NCBI GenBank assembly: GCA_917880885.1
Contig: OU862912.1
Span: 50,951,117 to 51,015,116, forward strand
Direction of reading: 5' to 3'
Length of the DNA: 64,000 nucleotides
Source of the DNA: Limnephilus marmoratus
Taxonomy: Eukaryota > Arthropoda > Insecta > Trichoptera > Limnephilidae
Below are positions 10,542-22,316 of the stretch, in pieces (the stretch's first letter is position 1; the number at the start of each line of letters is the position of its first letter). Below the pieces are notes generated by a model. The model was not told the origin of the DNA and ran no database searches. It saw only the letters and a list, made by a program, of their open reading frames with translations. Position numbers and translations under genes: made by a program.

Positions 10542-10806
10542 TGCCTAGCGATTCTATATCTTTTTTGGGATCGTTTTCGAGATAACGGGCGTGATCTCTT
10601 GTCAGATTTGTGTGATATATTTGCTTTTTCTATGTACAACGTACATTAAATGAATAAATAAGCATGCATACTTGCAGGAATCCATGTTTTAAATAATCTA
10701 AACTAAAATATGTGAAAGTAAATATGTAAAAATCACAAAAATCTGACAGTATATCACGTTCGTTATCTCGATAACGATCCCACAAAAGATGTAGAATCGC
10801 TCGGCT
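10542..10806. mobile_element. MITE with about 70-bp terminal inverted repeats
   Basis: The left arm (CCTAGCGATTCTATATC ... TTATCTCGAA-type, 10544-10615) is matched in reverse complement by the right arm (10735-10804). The arms share GGGATCGTT, CGAGATAACG and CTGTCAGATTT-type blocks. The centre is AT-rich and has no ORF. The superfamily is not identified. Confidence 0.65.
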
Positions 10807-11605
10807 GGTCGACGTCGACTGTGGACTGTAGACTGAAATAAATTAAGAGTTCGTGTTAGTGAAGAAGTAATTTGATAAAGATCCATGGTCCACAGGTACG
10901 ATATTTCTTTCTGCTTAATTATTTTCCTGTTAAATTTTCAGAATAGGTTATGTTTTTGGGGATGTGAAACCCGGCCCCTCAAAAGGGCAACATTGTTATT
11001 TTTTATATAAAATATGCTAGCAGCTGTTATTTTGAAATCTAATCTTTTATTTCATATTTAATGCTCACAAATAAGGAACCTGTTACTTTTCCACTATCCT
11101 GTTGAGAGTCGCAGCTCTGCCGTTAAATATAATAAAAATAAAAAGGCAATGCTACACACAATAACTATAGGTACAAGGCTATTGTTTAAAAAGCGAAGGT
11201 TACTGACCTCTAGCGTAACATTTCTAAGCTTGTTTATTTTTGCAGATTCCATGCTTGCAATATAGGGTTTCACTGATTAATGATAGTCGATAAAGCAGAT
11301 TTCTGTGTGTCCCCGTATGACATTGATAGGCGACATGTGCAGTTTTTATTGTTTGTTTGTGTGAGGTTTTATGTTATAAATAAGGTGTTTTTTAGGTAAA
11401 AGGCCTCTCTTATCTCTTGGAAACAGCTAGAATTAGTAAATGGTCTGGTGGCCAGTTTTAGTGCTTGTCGGGTCGGGAAAAAGTTATTGTAATACGTGCT
11501 TTATAAAGTGAATAATAAGTTGAAATTCGCCATTGAAGGAAGATTGTTTTCATTAAAATTCTTCTGCCACAAAAAACCAATATCTAACAGCTATAAATAT
11601 TAGGT
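10807..11605. other. spacer, no gene seen
   Basis: AT-rich, no recognisable feature. Confidence 0.4.
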
Positions 11606-11609
11606 TTAT

Positions 11610-11908
11610 TTTGCGTGCGGTCCCTGTGACCGACGTCAGGACGACCGGTCTCAGATTCTCAAAGTTCCTAGATTTTTTCCTAAAATATTAATAGATAAGT
11701 GTTGAGTTTTTATAAGTTAATATATACTTTTGCTTACTTTAATAACTTTTTATGTATAAAAATATAATGAAAATACAGATATGACTTTTATTTATTGTAA
11801 AAATGTAATATATGATAATCAAACATGGAAAATACGCAAGTGGTCTCCAGGACCGACGTCAGGTAGTTATGCAGCTGAAAAGTACGTCAGGTGGCTAAGG
11901 GTTAAATA
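11610..11908 (+). mobile_element. piggyBac-like non-autonomous element, partial
   Basis: Two GACCGACGTCAGG motifs (about 11628 and 11853) bracket an AT-rich core. The right edge reads CGTCAGGTGGCTAAGGGTTAA, which ends in a TTAA target and a CCCTTAGC-type terminal sequence typical of piggyBac-like elements. No left TTAA terminus was found, so the element is incomplete or diverged. Confidence 0.45.
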
Positions 11909-11997
11909 ACTTGGTTTTGCCGTACTTATTCCGTCAATCACTTTCATACATCATCTCATACATACAAGTCTATATCTACTTTTAAAAAATATCATTA

Positions 11998-12584
11998 ACT
12001 CACAAGAGTCCCAGTTGCTCCCGTCTGGAGCCAGTGAGACTACGGCACTGCTAATCGTGGTAAGTTGTGAGGCTGAAAATAGTGGGGAGGGGAAGAGATA
12101 GGTGGGGAAGTATCTGGTTATTCAGAACTGAAAATGACTGGTCGGTGGTTGAGTGGGCATAGCGCTTGGATCCCATCCGGGCGTCGCGTGTTCAATTCCT
12201 CGGCTGGCTAAGTCCTTCATCACAACACAAGCAATATTTTCGGCTTTCTGTGGTGGTAGTAGGAGATTTTTAAAACATTGTTGCGTTATTCGTAACCCGG
12301 GAATGTTTGTCTTTCTGTATAAAAAAAAATACGGCTAAAAGCTATTTCAAGCTACGTTTCAAATCTGAATGGTGGTTTTATACCAGCCCGATAAATAGTA
12401 TATCTTCCACTATGGAATGTGCCGCAAATGTACCTACTGTATATTATTTTAATTGAATTAATTATTAATAAGCAAATTCAAGCAAATTAATCAAATAAAA
12501 TTTATTGGCCCACGCCGGGATTCGATCCAGCGACCTTCGGATGGCGAGTAAAGAGTCTTACCCCCTGACCACGGAGGCCGTTAA
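11998..12584 (-). mobile_element. SINE-A interrupted by another SINE
   Basis: A minus-strand SINE-A. The tail side (CTCACAAGAGTCCCAGTTGC) is at the left, and the tRNA head, with a GGATTCGATCC-type B-box on the plus strand, is at the right. The body is split after TTCAGAACT (about 12128) and resumes at CGGCTAAAAGC (about 12333). The inserted piece is a different tRNA-derived SINE. Confidence 0.75.
12136..12331 (+). mobile_element. Nested tRNA-derived SINE-C
   Basis: Short element inside SINE-A with its own Pol III promoter. The A-box TGGTTGAGTGG is at 12146-12156 and the B-box GTGTTCAATTCC is at 12188-12199. It ends in an A9 tail near 12322-12330. This is its only copy seen in the window. Confidence 0.65.
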
Positions 12585-12756
12585 TTTATTGGAACTAGTT
12601 AAGTCATTCCAACACCCTATAATACCATCAGATGTGATGTCACCCAGCATTTTTCCACAAGATAGAAGAGTTTTATAATTTACCTAATCAAGAGTTATTG
12701 TTTGCATCTATTCACACGTTTTAAGATATCTTATTCTATGAATATTTTATATTTTA

Positions 12757-14385
12757 ATAGCTGACCCGGCGAACTTCATACCGCCATACATATTTTTTGG
12801 TGAATATTTTCGAAATCTTGAAAAACTTGTACTATTTATGCCCGCCTCGGCTTCACACGGATGGTGTACAGTCGCGGACTAAGGAAATGTAATACTTCTG
12901 GTAAATTCAAATTAGCTGGATTATCAATAATTCCATATATCGAATGTTACACGTTACGTACTTAATGACAAAAAATGAGACAAAATCTTCCGTTTACAAT
13001 ACGACCATAAAATAAAATAAAATTACAATGAAATAATTCGACAATATCTATTGTAATGCCTTGTAATGTACAACATTTTTTGTTTTTCCTTCTGGAGAGA
13101 AAACAAATAGCGCCGATGGTTTGCCGACTCTCGAGCACGCAACGTACAACTGCCCATGCGAAAAACATGGGTATTCAAAGTTTATTCCAGACACTTCTAA
13201 CGATTGGCCTTGGGATTTATTTATTGTTATTGCGAATGCAAGGCGCACTGGAAACTGGATACGTTTAAATTCAAAGGGAAAGTCAGTTGGCATTAGTGGT
13301 ATTCTTGCAATCAGCACATTTTCGCCTTTGAATTTTCCAATGATTATAGTAGCTTTTCATAGTTTTTAAACAGCGAGTCTTGTTCCGTTGCACAATTTTG
13401 GCTGATTCAGATTGCGTTACATAATTATCACAGAGCCAACATTGAGTTGTAAATTGTGGCGGTAATCCTGGCAAATCCAATGAATTTAGGAATTCAGTAG
13501 GATAATTTACTACTTCATTTAGATCGATAATGGAATCGATCGACAATGAATGCATTTGTCTTGACTCTGAATTTTTATATTTAAATCTTCTACATCCTTA
13601 TTTTTCGCCGCTAAAATGGTTCATTCGCTCAACCAAGCATGGTTTTTATAATTCACACCAATATTTGGAAACACTTCCGATATTAATTCTTCCTGTGACG
13701 TTGTGAATTGACAAAACATCGGTGGGAACGAAGCCAGTAGAAGTGTCAACAGAAATTTTCCCATTGCCAATGTCTACTAATGCATTTGCAAACACGATAT
13801 GTCATTTTGTAACGCCACTCGCATATTCATTGTTAGCTTAAGATTCACGTATCTCCATAAATTTGATGCCTTCAATCAAGCATTTATTTCATCAGCAGCT
13901 GTTGATCTGGGAATAACTGGCAGCGTTTGGCGAAAATCTCCAGCCAGTAGAATCATCGCGCCTCCGAAGAGGTTCTGATTGCTACGCAAATCTCTGAATG
14001 TTCGATCGAATGTCTCTAATGCTCATTTGAGCGCCATCGTACACTCATCCCAAATTAAATTTACAATTTTGTAGCACTTTTTGTAGCACACAGGTTTCTC
14101 GATATGTTGCCCATAATTCACCATTGATCATTCTTAGAAATCCAAATGAAGTTGGTTTACGAATATTAACTTATGACAAACGTAAGTAAAAACATTCGTC
14201 ATTTTATCAAGACAATATTAGCGAAAGTCAATCGAAAACCTGAAGACAGAAAATTAAGAAAAGGATAACTCCTAACTAACCTGACAATAACAAATACAAC
14301 AAAAAAAGAATTATCCAATTTGGTGCAGTCATTCGGAAGTTATGCGCGTACATACATTTCGGCGATTCATTTTTATTAATATAGA
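12757..14385 (-). mobile_element. Decayed autonomous Helitron
   Basis: Minus-strand Helitron with both ends visible. The 5' end TCTATATTAATAAAAATGAA lies at 14385 and is preceded by A in the host. The 3' end, near 12757, carries the GTTCGCCGGGTCAGCTA terminus typical of insect Helitrons, with the usual CTAG mutated to CTAT. Inside are Pif1 helicase fragments. The Rep/HUH nuclease and most of the helicase are deleted, leaving 1.6 kb. Confidence 0.75.
12962..14110 (-). pseudogene. Helitron Pif1-type helicase remnants
   Basis: The order on the minus strand follows a Pif1 helicase. Near 14070-13900 there is KIVNLIWDE, then RTFRDLRSNQ and LLAGDFRQTLPVIPRS, the Walker-B-like and motif III region. 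At 13555-13440, [20 protein letters not shown] and SLDLPGLPP follow. At 13317-13048, FPFEFKRIQFPVRLAFAITI and NKSQGQSLEVSG, then SHGQLYVACSRV, form the C-terminal motifs V and VI. The pieces are in different frames with stops, so the gene is dead. In an active Helitron this helicase unwinds DNA during rolling-circle transposition. Confidence 0.8.
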
Positions 14386-14895
14386 TTCTACAACAATAAC
14401 TTCGCTATTAATTCTGTGATAGAAAGAATACGTAGGTTGGGCAGTGAACTAACTGACGTCGCTGTCATATTTAATTTAAACTTCGATGCATTTAAAGCCA
14501 AATTAGTCCACCACTTTTTAGATGTAAATAATGAATGAGAAATCATTTAAGTTTTAAATAAGTTTTAAGAGAAATCATTTTATTTTATTTCGATTTTCTT
14601 TTGTTTGTTTTTTTTTTATTGTTCGTATTCTAGATGCAAACAACGAGTAATTAAGTAAAAATGTTTTGATTTTTTTTTGTTGCTTGTAGGTACGAGTATA
14701 TGAATTGTACCTACGAGTTCTCTAATGTCATTCATGTGGATTTGGCATTAGATATATTCTTATTTATTATTTTGAGTTTATGCTTTATTTATATATTTTG
14801 TAATCTTTTTTATTTATGTCATACTGTTGTTATAAATGAAATTTGTATTCGAAATGTAAAAGCCCAATAGCGCTTCGATAAATACATTTAAAATT
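14386..14895 (+). other. AT-rich segment, possible LINE 3' end
   Basis: Ends with GTAAAAGCCCAATAGCGC then ATAAATA, just before the SINE-A head. A similar motif (GTAAAAGCCCCG ... GTTAAATAAATA) lies at 35710-35745. This suggests a shared LINE 3' tail, but I see no coding support. Confidence 0.3.
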
Positions 14896-15316
14896 GACGA
14901 CCTCCGTAGTCCAGTGGCTAAGACTCTTGACTCACATTCCGGAGGTCGCGGGTTCGAACCCGGCATGCGCAAATAAATTTTATTTGATTAATTTGTGTTA
15001 TTTCACAATTAATTCATTTAAAATAATATATAGTATATTTGCGGCATGTTCCAGAGTGGAAGATACTATCAGTATCGCCCTGGTGTAAGACCACCATTCA
15101 GAATTGAAACGTTGCTTGAAAATGGCTTTAGCCGTGTTTAGTGACCAGATCTGAATAGCCAGGTACTTCCCAACCTTCCTCTTCCCCACCTCCTTCCCCT
15201 TACCGCTACCTTCAGCCTCACAACATACCCCAATTGGGGATGCCATAGTCTCACTGGCTCCAGACGGGAGCAGTTGAGATTCTTGTGCGGTATTCACTGT
15301 AAAAAAAAAAAAAAAA
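14896..15316 (+). mobile_element. SINE-A, full length reference copy
   Basis: Best copy of SINE-A in the window. It has a tRNA-like head with A-box TAGTCCAGTGG (14907-14917) and a perfect B-box GGTTCGAACCC (14951-14961), then a body of about 310 bp. It ends with CCAGACGGGAGCAG, a GTGCGGTATTCACTG block and a run of about 17 A. The intact promoter boxes and long tail suggest comparatively recent insertion. Confidence 0.9.
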
Positions 15317-15514
15317 TGTCAAATATTCAATTTTAAACTTCAGTACGTCTCTAAGATGTATCTTTATTATCTTTAAGGTAGGTAAAAATAAGATTATCTT
15401 TTTAGGGTTGACGGGTATAGCTTTGTGGCAATCACTTATCATAATTTTCGGGTCACACGCACAAGCATACGAATACACGCATATGCATATGTAGCACTGC
15501 AGAAACTGCTAGAA

Positions 15515-15723
15515 CGGTTCCATGCCAAATCAGAATGAAACCAACTCAGAAACACCTCATAAAAGTCATTAAAAGCTATGAAAAAATAATTTTAAAATAG
15601 CCGGTAACCCTAACCTAACTTAACCTATTTAACAATTTTTTTAAATATTTTTTTTATCATCACTCTTAATGACCTTTCTGAGGTGCTTCTGAGTTGATTT
15701 CGTTCTGAGTTGGCCGGTCACCG
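15515..15723. mobile_element. MITE inserted in the hAT target duplication
   Basis: A 209-bp element starting CGGT and ending ACCG, with terminal inverted repeats of about 55 bp. The left arm CCAAATCAGAATGAAACC pairs with the right arm GATTTCGTTCTGAGTTGG, and CTCAGAA and GTCATTAA are shared. It is flanked by CTAGAA at 15509-15514 and 15724-15729, a 6-bp target duplication. No ORF. Confidence 0.75.
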
Positions 15724-16398
15724 CTAGAAGAGTGGTTCTTAAGACCATTGTTTGCCGGCGACCAAACTCGATTTTCAATAATCTCATGACTTTCGTTTGT
15801 CCCTTTCTAACAAAATATTGTGTTTGGGGTGTGGAACGGGGAGGCGGGAATGGAAGTTTTCTATGTAGTGGTATTTAGCTGCAGCGCTAGCTAGCAACAT
15901 AATGGTGTTATAGAGGTTTAAAGAAAAGGCCGCGTAATTATTATGTAACATCATTTTATCGGAGAATACGAGGAATGATCTTTTTGTTTAGTGTCTTGAA
16001 ATTAACGGATATATTATATTATTATAGGAGATACGGGAATCGGATGCATGACGTCAAATTGTAAATAAGTAAAATAGAGCGTTAAACAAAATAAGGCATT
16101 TATTTCCATGCCCGAATACTTGCACGAAGACGGTGAAATGCCCCTTTTGTTGAGTATAATATTTTTAGGAGACACCTATAAAATTGGAGACTCCCGACAT
16201 ATTTCGTAATGGTGTTAGTGTGTCCGGTGTCCGGTGTTTACGAGACGTGTACACGCGAGAAACCACCGAAACGAAATTTTAATTTTATATGTCAATATAT
16301 TTTCGTCAAGACGAGAAATCACCCTTTTGCTTAGTTCATCCAATATTAGCTGAGACATGTATTGTTAGAAGCGCTCCGGAAATAATAATGATAGGTAA

Positions 16399-17075
16399 TC
16401 TAAGACACTATATAAAGAGGTAAGATTTGTTTGTTTGTTTGTTTGTTTGCATCGAATAGGCTCCGAAACTACTGAACCGATTTGAAAAATTCTTTCACTG
16501 GTAGGAAGCTACACTATCCCCGGGTGACATAGGCTATATTATATTTTCAAAAAAATTAGGGATCCTTACTAAAACTCTCATAATGTAACCCAAGGTGTAA
16601 AAAAACTACCTAAAATATTCTTTGCATCGCGTGCGCTGCGAAAACTATTAATGATAGAATAAAATAATGTACTACGACTTTGCAGAAGATATCATTATTT
16701 ACAAAAAGTGTCGCGACAGCATATGTCTAACTATTATAGTTATGCCACAATAAGTGTTCTTTTATTTGAAAATTTTAATTAAAATGTCGCCGCTTGAAAA
16801 GGATCTTTATTTGTATCTTGGTTTTAATCCTTACCAAAATAAATTACTTCATAAACAAGACTGCTTTAATACCTTTATTTAACTTTTTGAATTATTCAAT
16901 TCGGACATACCATTCGAAAGATATCGCGAGTTTAAAAGTGCAAGTATTAGATAATTTATAAAGTTAGCTAGGAAGGGGAAGCGGGAGGGGAACGGGGACG
17001 CACGGGAAGGTGATTCCGGGAGAAAAAAGTATTTATTTGAATATGGCATTGCAACGCATGCCGGGAACCAGCTAG
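16399..17075 (+). mobile_element. Non-autonomous Helitron
   Basis: It begins TCTAAGACACTATATAAAGA after a host A and contains GTTTGTTTG microsatellite units followed by the CTACTGAACCGATTTGAAAA block common in lepidopteran Helitron 5' regions. It ends with a GGCAT ... ATGCC hairpin, then GGGAACCAGCTAG, followed by host T. The TC start, the hairpin 12 nt before CTAG and the A/T insertion site meet the Helitron criteria. No ORF. Confidence 0.8.
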
Positions 17076-17129
17076 TATTATACAATTCTGCAAAGAATTC
17101 TATTAGGAAACATCTATGTATAAAAATCA

Positions 17130-17224
17130 ATGTATGTTTGTAACGGGACGAATGGGAAAGGACACGCAGGGAGAAACAATGTCTTTATTAAGCGCCATTG
17201 CAACGCATGCCGGGAACTCGCCAG
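17130..17224 (+). mobile_element. Helitron 3'-end remnant
   Basis: Repeats the GCCATTGCAACGCATGCC hairpin and GGGAACTCGCCAGT end of the upstream Helitron, with CTAG decayed to CCAG. It has no clear 5' end. Confidence 0.55.
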
Positions 17225-17410
17225 TAAGAAATAAAAGATTGTACCTTTAGAAAACTTAAATTCAGAATAATAACAATTTAAATGCTCAGCGAGATAATTC
17301 CAAGGAAAAGTTTATCAATATAATGTCGTCGAAGACGAAGAATATTTTTGGAATAAAAAAAAAAACAGCAATAAAAACGCCTATTAAAATTTAGTGTTAA
17401 TACTCATTTT

Positions 17411-17870
17411 GGGAGGCAGGTATGGGTGCCGCAGCCCAGGGAACCATTTATTGGATAACAAACACCTCTGCTACAGCTCACACTAAGTGGTTCGCTACGT
17501 TTAGTGACTTAGCAGGGGTGCCCGAGCTCATGGGATGAGGTTTGTCCGGGTCTTGGTGGCGGATGCGTCTGTCCACCAATTTCATGGCAGGCCAGATTGG
17601 GAGAGACTGGTTGAGGGAGACCTTTTGATTTCACGAGTAGGGCTCTTTTGGAACATCGCCTTTCACCGCACGGAGAGGGATAGAATCATTCGTCCGTCAC
17701 TCCTGGACACACTGACCTCAGATTCCAACCCACCCCTTCTACCTTTTTATTTCCCAGAACATCCTCTCCTTCCTTTCCTAAAAAAACCCTCCACTCAGCA
17801 TCCCCGAAGATGACATAGGCCCTGAGGGGAATTATTTTCTTCTGGGCCTGTGTGGAGCTATTGTATAAAA
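17411..17870 (+). mobile_element. SINE-B, full length
   Basis: Complete copy from GGGAGGCAGGTATGGG to TGTGTGGAGCTATTGTA and a short A-run. The stem blocks CCTGAGGGG and TTCTGGGCC are partly mutated. Confidence 0.8.
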
Positions 17871-17999
17871 ACATAATCTTGTCCTTTGTTTATGTCAGAT
17901 TTGAAAGTCAAATAATATGTGTAACTTCACATTCAATTATAGGTACTGTAAAGTTCCAAAATCGGCGTTTCGGAGTTTACTATATATGTATATATGTTT

Positions 18000-18540
18000 T
18001 CTATACATACGCCTCAGGGATCTCTTTCTACAGCTTTTTTTAACATTAGCTCCATACAGGAGGCCCTGAGGAAAATGAGGGGTCTTTTTAGAAAAGGAAG
18101 AAGACGAAGTTCTGAGAAATAAAATGGTAAGTATTGCGGGTGATTAGGAATCTGTGGGTCAGTGCATCTAGGAGTGACGGATGCAAGAATCCATCCCTCC
18201 CACTGCGGTGCAAGGCGATGTTCAGAGAGAGTACCTACGGCTGGAGAAGTCAAAGAGATTCCCTCAACCATTCTCTCCCGATCCGGCCTGCCATGCAGCT
18301 GGTGGGCAGACGCATCCGCCGTCAAGACTCGGACAAACCTCACCCCATGAACCCGGGCAACCCTGCTAAGTCATCAAACGTAGCGAACTATTTGGGATGA
18401 CCTATGGCAGAAGTGTTGGTTATCCAATAAATGGTTTCCGGGGCAGTGGTACGCATACCCGCCTCGCATTCAGTCTAGGTACTTTCATTCACCTCTGCCA
18501 GTTCCCATGCCTCACTGCCATCTGCCATACATACCTAGGT
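18000..18540 (-). pseudogene. LINE 3' fragment split by SINE-B
   Basis: CATACGCCTCAGGGATCTC (18007-18024) and ATTCAGTCTAGGTACTTTCA (from 18468) match adjacent parts of the LINE at 22690-22760. They are separated here by an inserted SINE-B. The fragment is too short to translate usefully. Confidence 0.6.
18034..18468 (-). mobile_element. SINE-B inserted in a LINE fragment
   Basis: Full-length minus-strand copy, with the T-run (A-tail) at the left and the ACGCATACCCGCCTCGC head at the right. Both sides are LINE sequence. Confidence 0.8.
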
Positions 18541-19214
18541 AGGTAGGTACCCCGATATCGTAGAAAATATTTAAAAAATAAAAGCTGAACTGCAAAAATT
18601 TTTAATCTTACTACCTACCAAGTAAACACAAATACGTTGAATATGGTTGAATACGTTCTCGATTTTTCGGTTAAAATTAAAGAGTTCAAAAATGATTCTA
18701 AAACAACGAACACCTGCATATTGTCAACAAACAAAGACATAGATACACATATTGTTAATGTAAGGCGATTGAGTTATGTATGTATTGGTTTGTCGGCCCC
18801 CGGCCCCCGGCCCGCGCAAGCTACGCCCCGTACGGCTGGCAAATGAATAGATGAGACGGCATCAAAAAACCTAAGTAATTTTACTACAAATCTGCGCGTA
18901 TCTAAATTCGGTTTTTTACACGAATAAAACTGTTTTCAGTGCAGAATAAAATTTTATCGTATACTTCATCATATTCCTGACTCAGGATGTGAAGAGTTTT
19001 TTTTTTAAATTGCGTCCATTTGCCCAGAAAAAAATTCCAAAGTTGCCTCCTAAATTCATGGATAAATCGTCATCTTTTGGGGCCTATATTTTATAATTTA
19101 AAACAAAAATCGAAAATCGGATTCACATCCTAACTGTATACATGCCTAACTTATCAATTAAAAAAAAGAAAAAAATATTTAATTGGATATTTTAGCCGTA
19201 AATCCAAAACAAAA
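18541..19214. other. spacer, no gene seen
   Basis: AT-rich except for a short GC-rich stretch near 18796-18830 (CGGCCCCCGG repeated). Lies within the candidate hAT element. No transposase motif recognised. Confidence 0.4.
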
Positions 19215-19559
19215 TTTTGTATGAAACAGGCCACGCATGCGTTCCTCTTAACCTGGATTCGATCGAACCCCAGGGGTTTGGTGAGTCAGTCTCACGGATT
19301 CGGTGGAGGTCAAGACACACCCCCGACTCATATGATTCGTGATAACACGCCCCGCTTGACCATTATTGGCTTGTTCTTTTTTCTTAATGATTTGGTTATT
19401 TAATGGTTTTATTCATTTTGTGCACACATGATCAAATTTATACCTGTGTTATGAATTTCAAAAAATCGAATTTTATTTTTTGCCAATTAAGAAGGATTCG
19501 GTGAGTGAGCATATGAAACTGGTGGGAGTTAGTACCTCCAGCAAGATTAAGAACCACTG
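19215..19559 (-). mobile_element. hAT non-coding terminal region
   Basis: Contains GGGGTTTGGTGAGTCAGTC, a TTCGGTGAGTGAGCATATGA block, and the terminus TTAAGAACCACTG. These are typical of the non-coding end of ZBED-type hAT elements. It forms the right end of the candidate element starting at 15730. Confidence 0.5.
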
Positions 19560-19567
19560 TGCTAGAA

Positions 19568-20463
19568 CGTTCGACGTAGGTACATTCTAGCAAAGTCGAT
19601 GTAACGGTGCGATAATCTTCGCCTCTGCGTGGGCGTGTTATTGTAGGCGTGAGCGTGTGGCCCGAAAATTATGATTAGTTATTGCCACAGCTTTTTCTAT
19701 CCCATCTGTCCTGCCAATGTTAACTGTAACCTGTGAGATAGCATACACTACTGTTCGAGAAGCTTCTGATATACCTATTCACGTTCACAGTGATAAAATC
19801 ATTTGAGAATTCTTCACACACTGACTTCGAAGAAATGCCGATTTTATACAAGTAGTTGAGAGGTATTCATTCGCCTGGTCATTCACGGATCTAGGAACAA
19901 TAGAATGTTTTGCATAGTTTGAATATTTGGGAACTCCAATACATTATTGATCATCTGCAAAAATTAAGGTCGTTACCTACTTTCATTTAATCGTGTGACT
20001 AACTTCAAAAGTTTCTGAGACACAATAAAACCTTCGGGTAAAAATTAATAAAACGACATTGCAAAACTTTATTCAATATTTATAGTTTTAATACAATTAA
20101 TCAAAATACCTCATTAGTGAGTGTTTGAACTCCTCTGTGTTTATGGCCAATATAACACCTACTTTTGTTTCAGATCGCAAAAGATCTCCATGGTCCAGTT
20201 CATTTTGTCCTCTCCTATTACCTAGAATATTTTTTCTATAAATATTTGACTTACTCATTTAAAACACGTAATTAAGAGGTTTTAAGATGAGTGGTAAATA
20301 TTGGGGTTTGAAAAAATAATGAAAACCAGTCAAACCAGGATAAACGGAAAACGGAAACTTTTTGATACGTCACCTTTCGAAAGCAGTTTTAAGTTTTCAA
20401 ATGCGTTCAGAAATATTCCATTATTTGGATATTATTGCAAAGCGGAAATGTTTTAACCTTCCA
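19568..20463. other. spacer, no gene seen
   Basis: AT-rich, no domain or repeat recognised. Confidence 0.4.
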
Positions 20464-21887
20464 ATAAAATAGACCCGAAGCCTGAGAGGTTGCTCTGACT
20501 TTTGCTAATGTATTGTAGATAATGTATTTCATTTCAAGTTTCAGGGTTTGCTGCTCCTAAAGTTGAATCGCCTTTGACGTCTTATAAAGGCGGTACAAAA
20601 CCCTAATAATTTTTGTTTGCTCAAAACTCACATTTTAATAATTTCCGGCGAATTTCTAACTATAATAACTTTTTTTATTCAAACAGACCCCTGGGGATGT
20701 ATGTTCTTTATATTTAAGATTAATAAAACAATACCTTACCGATAATATATTTTACATAAAACGATTTGAAAACTTTATAACCCGCTTTTCAACTATAAAG
20801 TTAGAGTTAACCACCAGATTTTATTTTTATAGACGATGAATAATAACTTCGGGAGGAAAACATTTAGAAACATCCTAAATATTTGTAACACGTTCTTCGG
20901 AGTTAATTAAAATGAACGCGGCGGAAAGGTCGAATCTCCAGGCCCGCTAGGGCGAATTCAACCGTACGTTCGTCCAATACGCCGTGAAGCGGGCGTATAT
21001 TTGTTAACACGCTTTCTTCACTTACGTCGTTAAGATTCCCACATTATTTTTCTTCTTCTTATTTTCTTTGATGGGACAAATTCGACAGTAGGTCCATCCA
21101 ATACAGGTGTCGCGAGTCGTAATTTATATACAGGGCTTTTTTACTTACGTCGTTAAGATTCTGCATATATTTTAGCGTATATTGTCGTCTTAAATACTAG
21201 ATAATTAAGTACTATACTAGTACTTAAGAAATAAATTGATTCTCCCTGAATGTCCTTTCCCGTGTGTCCCCGTTCCCTTCCACCTATCATGCCTTCCCAC
21301 TCCCTCATCTCTTCCCCCTTCGCGAATCCCACCTTCCCCCTGCCTTTCCTCCCTGCCGCTAAAATATATGTAATACACATATTATAATACACACATGTAG
21401 TACACATATTAATTTTCACAAATTTCATAACGCTAGGGCTTACCATGTGCTTAGCCTATGTCACTCGCTGATAATGTAGCTTCATATTGGTAAAATAATT
21501 TTTAAAATCGGCTTAGTGGTTTAGGCGTGAAAGCGTAACAAAAAAACACACGCAGTTTTGCATTTATAATATGTTACTCGCCGATAAATACATCTTAGTA
21601 TGGATGTGGATTGCCTTTTGATTCTGTGTTGTTTATGTTTCCATCTGTTGTCTACTATCTATCCGACAGCCATAATAATTAGTAATTAGATACAAATTCG
21701 CCGGAAATTATTAAAATGTGAGTTTTGAGCAAACAAAAATTATTAGAGTTTTGTGCCACCTTTATAAGATGTCAAAGGCGATCCAACTTTAAGAGCAGCA
21801 AACCTTGAAGCTTGAAATGAAATACATAATCTACAATACATTAGCTAAAGTCAGAGCAACCTCTCAGGCTTCGGGTCTATTTTGTCA
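20464..21887. mobile_element. DNA element with about 210-bp inverted terminal repeats
   Basis: The left arm (about 20466-20670, starting AAAATAGACCCGAAGCC) is matched in reverse complement by the right arm (about 21675-21885, ending GGCTTCGGGTCTATTTT). Shared blocks include GAGGTTGCTCTGAC, AATGTATTGTAGAT, CGCCTTTGAC and ACTCACATTTTAATAATTTC. The 1-kb centre contains an older insertion-like, C-rich segment (21240-21350). No transposase was found. It is a non-autonomous long-TIR element of unknown superfamily. Confidence 0.7.
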
Positions 21888-22048
21888 ATAATATTAAACG
21901 TAGAGTTCTTAAAAAACAATAATAATTATCAGTGAAAACATGTCTTTAGGCTTATTGTTTTATTTTAGCACTCTTTTTTATGTATCTTTGTAAAGCTGTT
22001 TGTTTTCCAAATAAAGATATATTGTATCTAAATACTAATTATTAAACG

Positions 22049-22316
22049 CACCAGATTTAAATGTCCGGGCTAAATTTTCCCGACAGGAAAACCTAAACCC
22101 TTTCACACATTTCCCCAAATGATCATCTAGTCAATCCACGCTATGCAATTGCACTATATAAGTATTATCAATACAAAACAATACAAGAACAACATGTCAA
22201 CCTACCAGAGACAAAATGAGAACATAATTCACCGTCTCCAGATATTTTCATATCAGAGGGTTCGGCTCTGTGGAATTCCTAATTGAACCTATAAATCCTA
22301 CTGATCCCTCAATATA
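22049..22316 (-). mobile_element. Dong-like 3' end, severely truncated
   Basis: Starts (3' end of the element) at CACCAGATTTAAATGTCCGG and runs through the 3' UTR into the last codons around CCTACTGATCCCTCAATATA. Colinear with the 3' end of the copy at 5840-7112, but without its T tract. Confidence 0.8.

Larger units (their letters stand above)
15730..19559. mobile_element. Candidate hAT element hosting other insertions
   Basis: The left terminus GAGTGGTTCTTAA (15730-15742) and right terminus TTAAGAACCACTG (19547-19559) are inverted repeats of the hAT type (CAGTGGTTCTTAA), matching at 12 of 13 positions. The 8-mer TGCTAGAA lies at 15507-15514, separated from the left terminus only by the MITE and its duplication, and again at 19560-19567. 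This fits one 8-bp target duplication. The interior holds a Helitron, SINE-B copies and a LINE fragment. No transposase was recognised, so the element is either decayed or the pairing is fortuitous. Confidence 0.5.

Noticed and set aside
14896..14970. Genuine tRNA gene
   Set aside because: A- and B-boxes are perfect, but the cloverleaf arms do not pair throughout and the sequence continues into the SINE-A body.
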